Shown here: positions 1-10,426 of the stretch, in pieces
Position numbering within the stretch: position 1 is the stretch's first letter
Layout: each line of letters starts with the position of its first letter
Assembly: GCF_900961225.1 (NCBI RefSeq)
Contig: NZ_CAAHFN010000054.1
Coordinates: 62,001 to 126,000, forward strand
Direction: 5' to 3'
From: Modicisalibacter radicis
GTDB taxonomy: Bacteria > Pseudomonadota > Gammaproteobacteria > Pseudomonadales > Halomonadaceae
Length of the DNA: 64,000 nucleotides
Notes under the pieces: generated by a model
Told to the model about the DNA's origin: nothing
Databases searched by the model: none
The model's input: the letters and a program-made list of their open reading frames with translations, nothing else
Translations under genes and position numbers: made by a program

Positions 1-929
1 CCCTCCATGTTGGTCAGCATGCCCCCCGGCACCTGGGCGACCAGGATCCGCGAGTCGATGCCCTTCAGCGAGCCCTCGAAGGCGGCGTACTTCTTGCGCA
101 CCTCGCGGAAGTAGCCGGCGATATCCTCGAGCAGTTCGAGATCGAGCCCGGTATCTCGCCCGGTTCCCTGGAGGATCGCCACCACCGATTCGGTGGGGCT
201 GTGACCGTAGGTCATCGACATCGACGAGATCGCCGTGTCGACGTTGTCGATGCCCGCCTCGACCGCCTTGAGAATGGTCGCGGTGGACAGCCCGGTGGTG
301 GCGTGACAATGCAGCTGGACGGGAATCGACAGCTGCGCCTTGAGCCGCGATACCAGCTCGAAGGCGGTATAGGGCGTCAACAGGCCGGCCATGTCCTTGA
401 CCGCGATGGAGTGAGCGCCCATTTCGGCGAGGCGCTCGGCGAGCTCCACCCAGCCCTCGAGGGTGTGCACCGGGCTGACCGTGTAGGACAGCGTGCCCTG
501 GGCGTGGCCGCCATGATCGATCACCGACTTGAGCGGGCGCTCGAGGTTGCGCGGGTCGTTCATGGCGTCGAACACCCGGAACACGTCGACGCCGTTGGCC
601 CGCGCGCGCGCCACGAAGCGATCCACCACGTCGTCGGCGTAGTGACGATAGCCCAGCAGGTTCTGGGCACGCAGCAGCATCTGCTGCGGGGTGTTGGGCA
701 TCGCTTCCTTGAGCGCCCGGATACGCGCCCAGGGATCCTCGCCGAGATAGCGGATGCAGGCGTCGAAGGTCGCCCCGCCCCAGGATTCCAGCGACCAGAA
801 GCCCACCCGATCGAGCTTCTCGGCGATCGGCAGCATATCCTCCAGGCGCAGGCGGGTGGCGAACAGCGACTGGTGCGCGTCGCGCAGTACCACGTCGGTA
901 ATGCCCAGCGGGCGTCGTTCGTCGGTCAT
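1..929 (-). CDS. oadA: Oxaloacetate decarboxylase alpha subunit (partial, C-terminus outside window)
   Basis: Carboxyltransferase subunit of the membrane oxaloacetate decarboxylase, which moves the carboxyl group of oxaloacetate onto biotin so that the beta subunit can couple decarboxylation to Na+ export. The 309 visible codons form the N-terminal TIM-barrel. LRDAHQS lies at residues 15-21, with the metal-binding Asp17. The family stretch [15 protein letters not shown] follows, and a metal-binding His-Cys-His (LHCHA) lies near residue 206. The biotinyl domain would lie to the left of the window. It is 53 bp downstream of oadG in the order oadG-oadA, so oadB is expected further left. A pyruvate carboxylase B subunit shares this domain, but the oadG neighbour favours OadA. 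Confidence 0.9.
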   Translation of the reverse strand, partial: MTDERRPLGITDVVLRDAHQSLFATRLRLEDMLPIAEKLDRVGFWSLESWGGATFDACIRYLGEDPWARIRALKEAMPNTPQQMLLRAQNLLGYRHYADDVVDRFVARARANGVDVFRVFDAMNDPRNLERPLKSVIDHGGHAQGTLSYTVSPVHTLEGWVELAERLAEMGAHSIAVKDMAGLLTPYTAFELVSRLKAQLSIPVQLHCHATTGLSTATILKAVEAGIDNVDTAISSMSMTYGHSPTESVVAILQGTGRDTGLDLELLEDIAGYFREVRKKYAAFEGSLKGIDSRILVAQVPGGMLTNME

Positions 930-982
930 GAGTCGATCCCTTGTCATTGTCCGGAAAAGGCGCGGCGGGCCGTGCCGTGCAT

Positions 983-1231
983 TCAGCGCCGATGCCGACG
1001 GCGATGACGATGCACGGCGGCGGCGATCACGGCCATCAGCTCGCCGTCGTCGTCCGCCGCCGGCGGGCGGCGCGAAGGCGCCTCGTCGGCCACCGGCGCC
1101 GGCGCCCAGCGTGTCACCGCACGCGACATCAGCGTGGTGGCGATCACCAGCAGCGTCAGGAAAACGAACACGAAGCCCATGCCGAAGCCCATCAGGCCGA
1201 GACCCTCGTTCAACAGTTGCTGATCGTCCAT
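983..1231 (-). CDS. oadG: Oxaloacetate decarboxylase gamma subunit
   Basis: Small membrane subunit that holds the alpha subunit on the membrane-embedded beta subunit of the Na+-pumping oxaloacetate decarboxylase. The 82-residue protein has one strong transmembrane helix near residues 11-33, Gly- and Phe-rich ([14 protein letters not shown]). A hydrophilic tail follows that ends in a His/Arg cluster (HRHRRRHRR); His-rich tails in this family bind Zn. I chose the ATG at 1231, preceded by GAGAGG at good spacing, over an in-frame upstream extension to 1294. The gene lies immediately upstream of oadA. Assignment rests on size, topology and context, because gamma subunits are poorly conserved. Confidence 0.8.
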   Translation of the reverse strand: MDDQQLLNEGLGLMGFGMGFVFVFLTLLVIATTLMSRAVTRWAPAPVADEAPSRRPPAADDDGELMAVIAAAVHRHRRRHRR

Positions 1232-1334
1232 CCGTTGATCCTCTCGCTTATCCGGCGGCGTCGGCTGCGGTGCGCCGCATTCTGACTGATACAATAACCT
1301 GCCTGAACGTCAGGTCCATGCAATCACACCATGG

Positions 1335-2387
1335 TTGGGTTTACTTGTGGTTAATTTACTACATCCAGGACGTCTGGGCCTGGCGCCCATGGAGGGCGTC
1401 ATCGATGCCGTCACCCGCGACCTGCTGACCCGGGAAGAGGGCCTCGACTGGACGGTGACCGAATTCGTGCGGGTGGTCGACACGCGACTGCCGCCGCGGG
1501 TGTTCTACAAGCATTGCCTCGAGCTGCACCCGGAGGCCCGTCGGGCAGGGGCTCAGGACGCGGTGACCACGCCCAGCGGCGTGCCGGTGCACCTGCAGTT
1601 GCTGGGCTCCGACCCCGCGGCGCTGGCCGCCAACGCCCGGCAGGCGCTGCGCCTGGGCGCCATCGGCCTGGACCTCAATTTCGGCTGCCCGGCCAAGACC
1701 GTCAACCGCCACGACGGCGGCGCTTCGCTGCTGCGCGACCCCCGGCGGGTCCAGCGTGTCGTGTCGGCGGTGAGCGAGGCGGTCGGCGATCAGATACCGG
1801 TGACCGCCAAGATTCGCCTGGGCTTCGCCGACCGGCGCCTTGCGCTGGCCTGCGCCCAGGCCGCCGAGGATGGCGGCGCCCGCCACCTGGTGGTCCATGC
1901 GCGCACCCGCAACGAGGGCTACCGGCCACCGGCGCACTGGGAGTGGATCGCGCGCATCCGTCACCACCTGACGATCCCGGTGATCGCCAACGGCGATATC
2001 TGGACGCTTGCCGATTACTGGAAGGCGCGCAGCCTGTCGGGCTGCGAGGACGTGATGCTGGGCCGCGCGGTGCTTGCCGATCCCGGCCTGCCGGCGCGCA
2101 TTCGCCACTGGCAGCGCTGCGGCGAACAGTTGCCGGCGACGACCTGGCGCCACCGTGCGGCCATTCTCGACGCCTATGCCCATCGCCAGCGCGCCACGCT
2201 GCCCGACAAGGTGGTGGTGGCGCTGCTGAAGCAGTGGCTCAACCAGATGCGCGGCCGCGATGGCGAAGCCGCCCGGCGCTTCCAGGCACTGCGCCGCGAG
2301 ACGCGCCTGACGCCGTTTCTCGCCGGCCTGCACGCCGAACCCGGCGGCCTGGCGCCCTCGACCGCGATCCCGGCGCTCGCCGACTGA
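1335..2387 (+). CDS. dusC: tRNA-dihydrouridine(16) synthase DusC
   Basis: FMN-dependent enzyme reducing uridine 16 in the D-loop of tRNA. The N-terminal LGLAPMEGVIDAVTRDLL and ITEFVRVVD-like TVTEFVRVVD are typical of DusC rather than DusA or DusB. The active-site Cys is in NFGCPAKTVN (about residue 118), and VVHARTRNEGYRPPAHW and VIANGDIW form the flavin and tRNA face. The C-terminal helical domain (LLKQWLNQMR) is present, so the gene looks intact. The start is uncertain. TTG 1335 gives 350 residues, and GTG 1347 is an in-frame alternative just before the conserved barrel strand; neither has a strong ribosome site. It is transcribed away from oadG and stands alone. Confidence 0.9.
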   Translation: MGLLVVNLLHPGRLGLAPMEGVIDAVTRDLLTREEGLDWTVTEFVRVVDTRLPPRVFYKHCLELHPEARRAGAQDAVTTPSGVPVHLQLLGSDPAALAANARQALRLGAIGLDLNFGCPAKTVNRHDGGASLLRDPRRVQRVVSAVSEAVGDQIPVTAKIRLGFADRRLALACAQAAEDGGARHLVVHARTRNEGYRPPAHWEWIARIRHHLTIPVIANGDIWTLADYWKARSLSGCEDVMLGRAVLADPGLPARIRHWQRCGEQLPATTWRHRAAILDAYAHRQRATLPDKVVVALLKQWLNQMRGRDGEAARRFQALRRETRLTPFLAGLHAEPGGLAPSTAIPALAD

Positions 2388-2463
2388 GCCTTCGAGGCGG
2401 CACGCTGCTCCAGCCATCCGGAGCGGCCGTCCAGGGAAGGGAATGAACCGGTGGACTATAGGA

Positions 2464-2498
2464 TAAAAAAAGAGGCGCACTGCCGGGCAGTGCGCCTC
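2464..2498 (-). terminator. Intrinsic terminator (distal, leftward)
   Basis: GAGGCGCACTGCC (2472-2484) pairs with 2486-2498 in a near-perfect stem. It is flanked on the left by seven A residues (2465-2471), which become the U-tract on the minus strand. This is the second terminator downstream of the tRNA cluster. It may also block rightward transcription from dusC, although the T-run is missing on that strand. Confidence 0.7.
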
Positions 2499-2618
2499 GA
2501 AACGACCGCTCGGGGCCGCCACCGATGTCGGCGGCGACCCTTGAAGCTGTCAAGGAAACCTCGAAAAGCGGGGGAGATCGTTCGTCGAGAAACCCCGGAC
2601 AAAGAACATCCAACGAAC

Positions 2619-2653
2619 GAAAATCCGCCCTCACCATGTATGGGAGGGCGGAT
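2619..2653 (-). terminator. Intrinsic terminator of the tRNA operon
   Basis: ATCCGCCCTC (2623-2632) pairs with GAGGGCGGAT (2644-2653) around an 11-nt loop. An A-rich run lies to the left, giving UUUUCGUU on the minus strand. It begins 8 nt past the 3' end of the last tRNA-Arg. Confidence 0.75.
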
Positions 2654-2660
2654 CGGAATC

Positions 2661-2737
2661 TGGCGCGCCCGGGAGGATTCGAACCTCCGACCACCTGATT
2701 CGTAGTCAGGTACTCTATCCAGCTGAGCTACGGGCGC
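2661..2737 (-). tRNA. tRNA-Arg(ACG), copy 2
   Basis: This is a 77-nt cloverleaf. The 7-bp acceptor stem is GCGCCCG/CGGGCGC, discriminator G and encoded CCA. The anticodon loop is CTACGAA, giving anticodon ACG (wobble A deaminated to inosine by TadA). The T-loop is GGTTCGAATCC. It is identical to the copy at 2841-2917. The order tRNA-Ser(GCT) then tRNA-Arg(ACG) repeats downstream of csrA is the same as serV-argVYZQ of E. coli. Confidence 0.97.
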
Positions 2738-2840
2738 TGGTCAGTGCAACTTGCAACTTCATCGAACGGCGCCGCCTTCAAGGCGACTCGATGCCGAACG
2801 CGGGACAGACGCGCTCGAAGAACGTCTATCGGCGAAAAGA

Positions 2841-2917
2841 TGGCGCGCCCGGGAGGATTCGAACCTCCGACCACCTGATTCGTAGTCAGGTACTCTATCC
2901 AGCTGAGCTACGGGCGC
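2841..2917 (-). tRNA. tRNA-Arg(ACG), copy 1
   Basis: 77-nt tRNA with anticodon ACG and encoded CCA, identical to the neighbouring copy. The two are separated by about 103 bp, including a short spacer with no gene. It is probably co-transcribed with tRNA-Ser(GCT) from the promoter at 3083-3111. Confidence 0.97.
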
Positions 2918-2966
2918 TTGTCGATACCGGCTATGCGGCCTCTTCACGCGTGTGTCGATGGTGCCT

Positions 2967-3064
<98 letters not shown>

Positions 3065-3082
3065 CTCATCAACACGGCGCGT

Positions 3083-3111
3083 ATGTTACCGTTTCTATTG
3101 AATCCTGTCCA
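3083..3111 (-). promoter_or_regulatory. Sigma-70 promoter of the tRNA-Ser/tRNA-Arg operon
   Basis: On the minus strand TGGACA (-35, 3111-3106; 5 of 6 to consensus) and TAACAT (-10, 3088-3083) are separated by 17 nt. Transcription would start about 12 nt before the 5' end of tRNA-Ser, the usual arrangement for a stable-RNA promoter. Confidence 0.7.
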
Positions 3112-3255
3112 CCCTTGCCGGCGTTTTTTCGGCAAACGGCCTGCCTCGAACCGGATCAACAACGCTCCCAAACGTCCCGGAGCAGGCTTGGCAGACGAAT
3201 GACGCGAGTCATGACAATCGGGCCAAGGATGCTCCCCGGATCATGCCTTGACCAA

Positions 3256-3456
3256 CTATCGGGTCCCTGAATCGCTGTCGTCGCTACCGGTCTGTTCACG
3301 CTGGATGCGCTGGTAAATCTCTTCGCGATGGACGGCGACATCCTTGGGCGCATTGACGCCTATACGGACCTGATTACCTTTGACACCCAAAACGGTGACG
3401 GTAATCTCGTCACCGATCATGAGGGTCTCGCCGACTCGGCGGGTCAGGATGAGCAT
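3256..3456 (-). CDS. csrA: Carbon storage regulator CsrA (RsmA)
   Basis: Dimeric RNA-binding protein that binds GGA motifs in mRNA leaders to repress or stabilise messages for carbon storage, motility and biofilm. The 66-residue protein begins [17 protein letters not shown], continues with [15 protein letters not shown] and has the [17 protein letters not shown] segment, including the conserved Arg44 RNA contact (VHREEI). The start at 3456 has an excellent AAGGAGA Shine-Dalgarno. An in-frame upstream extension exists but lies outside the family. It sits between lysC and the tRNAs, the conserved gammaproteobacterial position. The C-terminus has a short acidic tail (TGSDDSDS). Confidence 0.97.
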   Translation of the reverse strand: MLILTRRVGETLMIGDEITVTVLGVKGNQVRIGVNAPKDVAVHREEIYQRIQREQTGSDDSDSGTR

Positions 3457-3520
3457 GACTGATCTCCTTTCAGACGTTCTTCCAACGGGATACGCGCGAC
3501 TGTCACACGCCAAACGGAAA

Positions 3521-3550
3521 GGCGTGGCGCATGATTATGCGCCATACGCC
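3521..3550 (-). terminator. Hairpin between lysC and csrA, possible lysC terminator
   Basis: GGCGCAT (3526-3532), loop GATT, ATGCGCC (3537-3543), extended by GGCG/CGCC outer pairs. On the minus strand it is followed by CTTTCCGTTT, a weak U-tract. It lies 126 bp after the lysC stop and 65 bp before the csrA start, so it could terminate lysC or form part of a csrA leader. Confidence 0.4.
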
Positions 3551-3675
3551 CACCTGAGGCCAAATTCAGCGCAGCATGAAACCCTATAACCACGTTGAAT
3601 GAAAGGCTCGTGCGGACCCGCTTGCGACTCCTTGCTCCCTACTAGCGTAGAACGCAAGCCGCGTTCCGCGTCGCT

Positions 3676-4926
3676 TCACTCGCTTTCGATGTCGTCCTTG
3701 TCGAGGCCGAACGCCTTGTGCAGGGCGCGTACCGCAAGTTCCATGTGCTTCTCGTCGATCACCACGGAGATCTTGATCTCGGACGTGGAGACCATGCGGA
3801 TATTGATGTTCTCGTCGGACAGCACGCGGAACATCTTCGAGGCGACACCGGCATGGGAGCGCATGCCGACCCCGACCAGCGAGACCTTGGCGATGTTGTC
3901 GTCGGCGCGCAGCTCGCCCTCGCCCAGGGAGGGGATGACCTCGTCCTGGAGAATGCGCTGGGTCTGCTTGAAGTCGCCCTTGGCCACGGTGAAGGTGAAG
4001 TCGGTGTAATTGCCGGTGGGCGCCACGTTCTGGACGATCATGTCGACTTCGATGTTGGCGTCGGCGATCGGCCCCAGGATACGCGAGGCGACGCCCGGCA
4101 CGTCCGGGGTGTTGAGCAGGGTCAGCTTGGCTTCGTTGGCGGTAAAGGCGATACCGGAAATCAGCGGCTCTTCCATGGAATCCTCTTCTTGATCTGAATC
4201 AGCGACGATCAGGGTGCCGGCGCCCTCCTCGAAACTCGAGAGCACGCGCAACGGCACGTTGTACTTGCCGGCGAACTCGACGGCGCGAATCTGCAATACC
4301 TTGGAGCCCAGGCTGGCCAGCTCGAGCATCTCCTCGACGGTGATCGACTCCAGGCGACGCGCCTTGGAGCAGACCCGCGGATCGGTGGTGTAGACGCCGT
4401 CGACGTCGGTATAGATCTGGCACTCGTCGGCACCCAGGGCAGCCGCCAGGGCGACGCCGGTGGTGTCCGAGCCACCCCGCCCCAGGGTGGTGATGTTGCC
4501 CTCTTCGTCGATCCCCTGGAAGCCGGCGACCACCACCACCTGGCCCTCGTCGAGGTCCTGGCGCAGCTCGTCGGTCTCGATGCGCTGGATGCGCGCCTTG
4601 GTATGCGCGCTGTCGGTCTGGATGCCGACCTGGCCGCCGGTGTAGGACGTCGCCGGCACGCCAAGCTTGTGCAGGGCCATGGCCAGCAGCGAGCTGGTGA
4701 CCTGCTCGCCGGTGGACACCAGCATGTCCATCTCGCGCGGCGTCGGCTCGTCGTTGATCTGGCCGGCAAGCTCGATCAACCGGTTGGTTTCGCCACTCAT
4801 CGCCGAGACCACGACCACCACCTGATGCCCGTCGTCACGGTAGCGTTTGACTTTATCGGCGACCGCCTTGATGCGCTCGACCGAGCCCACCGAGGTACCG
4901 CCGAATTTCTGTACGTATAGCGCCAT
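3676..4926 (-). CDS. lysC: Aspartate kinase LysC
   Basis: Phosphorylates L-aspartate at the head of the lysine, threonine, methionine and (in halophiles) ectoine pathways. The 416-residue, single-chain enzyme has the kinase domain first (KFGGTSVGSVERI from residue 7, TLGRGGSDTTGVALAAAL, YTDVDGVYTTDPR). Two ACT domains follow for allosteric control by Lys/Thr (from about residue 266, SGIAFTANEAKLTLLNTPDVPGV, and the second ending in VIDEKHMELAVRALH). The start at 4926 (MALYVQKFGG) is the family start. It lies between alaS and csrA as in Pseudomonas. As this is the general biosynthetic form, the ectoine-specific Ask_Ect is expected elsewhere. Confidence 0.97.
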   Translation of the reverse strand: MALYVQKFGGTSVGSVERIKAVADKVKRYRDDGHQVVVVVSAMSGETNRLIELAGQINDEPTPREMDMLVSTGEQVTSSLLAMALHKLGVPATSYTGGQVGIQTDSAHTKARIQRIETDELRQDLDEGQVVVVAGFQGIDEEGNITTLGRGGSDTTGVALAAALGADECQIYTDVDGVYTTDPRVCSKARRLESITVEEMLELASLGSKVLQIRAVEFAGKYNVPLRVLSSFEEGAGTLIVADSDQEEDSMEEPLISGIAFTANEAKLTLLNTPDVPGVASRILGPIADANIEVDMIVQNVAPTGNYTDFTFTVAKGDFKQTQRILQDEVIPSLGEGELRADDNIAKVSLVGVGMRSHAGVASKMFRVLSDENINIRMVSTSEIKISVVIDEKHMELAVRALHKAFGLDKDDIESE

Positions 4927-4961
4927 GGTGTCTATCCGTGTCGTGAATGTGAGGTTCCCAT

Positions 4962-5014
4962 CTCCAGGGCCGGCGCCCGAAAGGGCCGGGGCGAAGCACC
5001 GCATGGCCCTGGAG
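4962..5014 (-). other. Long hairpin in the alaS-lysC intergenic region
   Basis: CTCCAGGGCC (4962-4971) pairs with GGCCCTGGAG (5005-5014), enclosing a second GC-rich inner stem. It starts 6 bp after the alaS stop. There is no U-tract on either strand, so it may be a processing or transcript-stability element rather than a terminator. Confidence 0.4.
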
Positions 5015-5019
5015 CGATT

Positions 5020-7623
<2,604 letters not shown>

Positions 7624-7928
7624 GGCAAACCCGTGGCAATGTGATTGGAGCGCTGCGCTAACGACCGACCCACCCTGCGAATGGCTGGTTCAAGGGACGC
7701 GGTCTTCGCGAAACGTCGTGGCGCGTGTCGAAAATGGCGAAAAAATGACGTATCCAGCCGTCACATGCAGCCGTCGCAAGCGCACTAGTATAACGCGTTC
7801 AGCGTGGGACTAAAGGGAGGGGGCCCGAGGCGGCTCCGGCAGGGAGGGTCGCGAGGAACCCCGGAGGAAGGGCGTCGCGGCAGGCCATGGGAGCAAGGGC
7901 AAAGGACCGGCAGGTCGGCGCCGACGTC
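7624..7928. other. recX-alaS intergenic region
   Basis: 305 bp with no gene. The right part next to recX (about 7815-7928) is G-rich and featureless. The left part holds the candidate alaS promoter at 7787-7814. No terminator is evident for recX. Confidence 0.6.
7787..7814 (-). promoter_or_regulatory. Candidate alaS promoter
   Basis: On the minus strand TTTAGT (7814-7809) is followed after 16 nt by TATACT (7792-7787), 5 of 6 matches to the -10 consensus. It would give a leader of about 155 nt before alaS. The -35 match is weak. Confidence 0.4.
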
Positions 7929-8396
7929 TCAGTCGGGCGCGTCCCAGGCATGCGCCAGCGCGTATTTCATCTGCTCGAAGTCGAAGCCGCGCCCGGCCAG
8001 GAAACGCTCGCGCCGGGCCCGCTCGCGCGGGGTGGCGCCCGGCCCGTCGAAGCGCTTGGCCAGTACCTCGCAGGCCAGCGCCGGCCAGTCCGTCCCGGCC
8101 TCGTCGAGCGCCGTGCGGGCCAGTTCGCGATCGATTCCCCGCTCGTTGAGCCCGGCGCGTACCTTCATCGGTCCCTGGCCGCGCGCCAGGCGCGAGCGCA
8201 CGAAGCTTTCGGCGAAACGCGCATCGGACTGCAGCCCCTCGGCCTCGAGCGCGTCCAGCGTCTGCTGCACGCTTTCGGCATCGTGATGCCTGGCGGCTAG
8301 CCGCCCCGCCAGCTCGGCCCGCGAGTATTCGCGGCGCGCCAACAGGCGAATGGCGTCGTCTCGGGGGGTCGACTCGCTACCGGACATGACGGACAT
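7929..8396 (-). CDS. recX: Regulatory protein RecX
   Basis: Small helical protein that caps RecA filaments and restrains recombinase activity. The 155 residues show the RecX repeat pattern: AIRLLARREYSRAELAGRLAAR, then ARFAESFVRSRLARGQGPMKVRAGLNERGID, then RERARRERFLAGRGFDFEQMKYAL. It lies 38 bp downstream of recA, the standard pair, and is probably translated from recA readthrough. Two Met codons are possible starts (8396 and 8387). The second is better spaced from a GGAG, so the N-terminus is uncertain by three residues. Confidence 0.93.
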   Translation of the reverse strand: MSVMSGSESTPRDDAIRLLARREYSRAELAGRLAARHHDAESVQQTLDALEAEGLQSDARFAESFVRSRLARGQGPMKVRAGLNERGIDRELARTALDEAGTDWPALACEVLAKRFDGPGATPRERARRERFLAGRGFDFEQMKYALAHAWDAPD

Positions 8397-8434
8397 GCTC
8401 CGACGCGGCTGCTCGTCGCACGCTCACCGGCACT

Positions 8435-9505
<1,071 letters not shown>

Positions 9506-9530
9506 GAAGCCTCCTGAGTGAACGCGGGTA

Positions 9531-9555
9531 GCGGCCGGGCTGGATACCCGGCCGC
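9531..9555 (-). other. Hairpin in the recA leader
   Basis: GCGGCCGGG (9531-9539) and CCCGGCCGC (9547-9555) form a 9-bp GC stem with a 7-nt loop. It lies between the LexA box and the recA Shine-Dalgarno, so it would fall in or at the very start of the recA 5' untranslated region. Confidence 0.45.
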
Positions 9556-9556
9556 C

Positions 9557-9576
9557 TACTGTATGGCTGAACAGTA
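9557..9576 (-). promoter_or_regulatory. LexA (SOS) operator of recA
   Basis: CTGTATGGCTGAACAG (9559-9574) matches CTGT-N8-ACAG exactly and is flanked by TA on both sides as in the extended 20-bp consensus. It lies 54 bp upstream of the recA start codon, consistent with damage-inducible control. Confidence 0.9.
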
Positions 9577-9601
9577 TTATGGCGAAAAAAACCTCTCCTG
9601 C

Positions 9602-10138
9602 CTATCCCTCGACGCGCGACGCGGCGTCGCCGTCGGCCGCCTCCAGGCGTTCGATCAACCCGGCCAGCGCCAGATGCACGGCCTGTTCGCGAATCGCCCG
9701 GCGGTCGCCGTCGAGCAGCCGACTCTCGCTGGCGCAGCCGCGCTCGTCGCCCCAGGCGAACCACACCAGCCCCACCGGCTTGTCGGGGGTTCCGCCCCCC
9801 GGCCCGGCGACGCCGCTGATCGCCACCCCGAGCGTGGCCCCGCTGTCCCGGCAGGCGCCGGCGACCATGGCCTCCACCGTCTCGCGGCTCACCGCGCCGT
9901 GACGTTCGATCAGCGCCGCCGGCACGCCCAGCAGGCGGGTCTTGGCGGCGTTGGAATAGGTCACGTAGCCGGTCTCGAAGTACGCCGAACTGCCGGCGAC
10001 ATCGGTGATGGCGCTGGCCACGCCGCCGCCGGTGCAGGATTCCGCCGCCGTGACGCTCGCCGTAGCGTGGCGGCATGCCTGCCCCAACCGCTCGGCCAAC
10101 GTCTCGAGCGATTGTGCCTCAAGGCGGGGTAACGTCAT
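9602..10138 (-). CDS. pncC: Nicotinamide-nucleotide amidase PncC (CinA C-terminal family)
   Basis: Deamidates nicotinamide mononucleotide to nicotinate mononucleotide in NAD recycling. The 178-residue protein is a stand-alone CinA C-terminal domain: [29 protein letters not shown] near the N-terminus, then [22 protein letters not shown]. The start at 10138 ([19 protein letters not shown]) is chosen because upstream in-frame sequence is only the antisense of mutS. It lies directly upstream of recA, as cinA/pncC does in many gammaproteobacteria, but recA has its own SOS promoter between them. Confidence 0.93.
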   Translation of the reverse strand: MTLPRLEAQSLETLAERLGQACRHATASVTAAESCTGGGVASAITDVAGSSAYFETGYVTYSNAAKTRLLGVPAALIERHGAVSRETVEAMVAGACRDSGATLGVAISGVAGPGGGTPDKPVGLVWFAWGDERGCASESRLLDGDRRAIREQAVHLALAGLIERLEAADGDAASRVEG

Positions 10139-10426
10139 GGCATCCTCCAGTCGATGGCCGGGCGCCGGCCCGTACGGAAGTCTAGGATAGTGACTTGTCC
10201 GGCGCTTTGCAGTCCCGCCCGCCGATCGGGCATGGCCAGCCTTCAGCGGAACACCGCACGCCCTCTTAAGCGTCGCGCGCCATTCGAACGTCCTCTTTCC
10301 ACGCTTTTCCTGGCACTTCGGTAGGGGACAACGCGCTGACGCTAGCCGCTCAAATGCGTACAATAGCTCCTCGCGATCAGCCTGCAGCCCCGCCTGCGGC
10401 GCCCCTTCGGCTCGAAAAGGATTCGC
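10139..10426. other. pncC/mutS divergent promoter region
   Basis: 288 bp with no gene. The right end carries a good sigma-70 promoter for mutS, listed separately. No clear promoter for pncC could be defined, and no other structure is recognised. Confidence 0.5.
10336..10364 (+). promoter_or_regulatory. Sigma-70 promoter of mutS
   Basis: CTGACG (10336-10341) is followed after 17 nt by TACAAT (10359-10364, 5 of 6 to consensus). Transcription would start about 55 nt before the mutS ATG. Confidence 0.6.

Larger units (their letters stand above)
2388..2660. other. Intergenic region between dusC and the tRNA genes
   Basis: No gene is seen. The stretch holds two hairpins, both with A-runs on their left side, so both read as intrinsic terminators for leftward (minus) transcription from the tRNA genes. 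They are listed separately. No terminator with a T-run is seen for dusC on the plus strand. Confidence 0.6.

Noticed and set aside
2464..2498. Terminator for dusC
   Set aside because: The A-run is on the left of the hairpin, so the U-tract exists only for minus-strand transcription.
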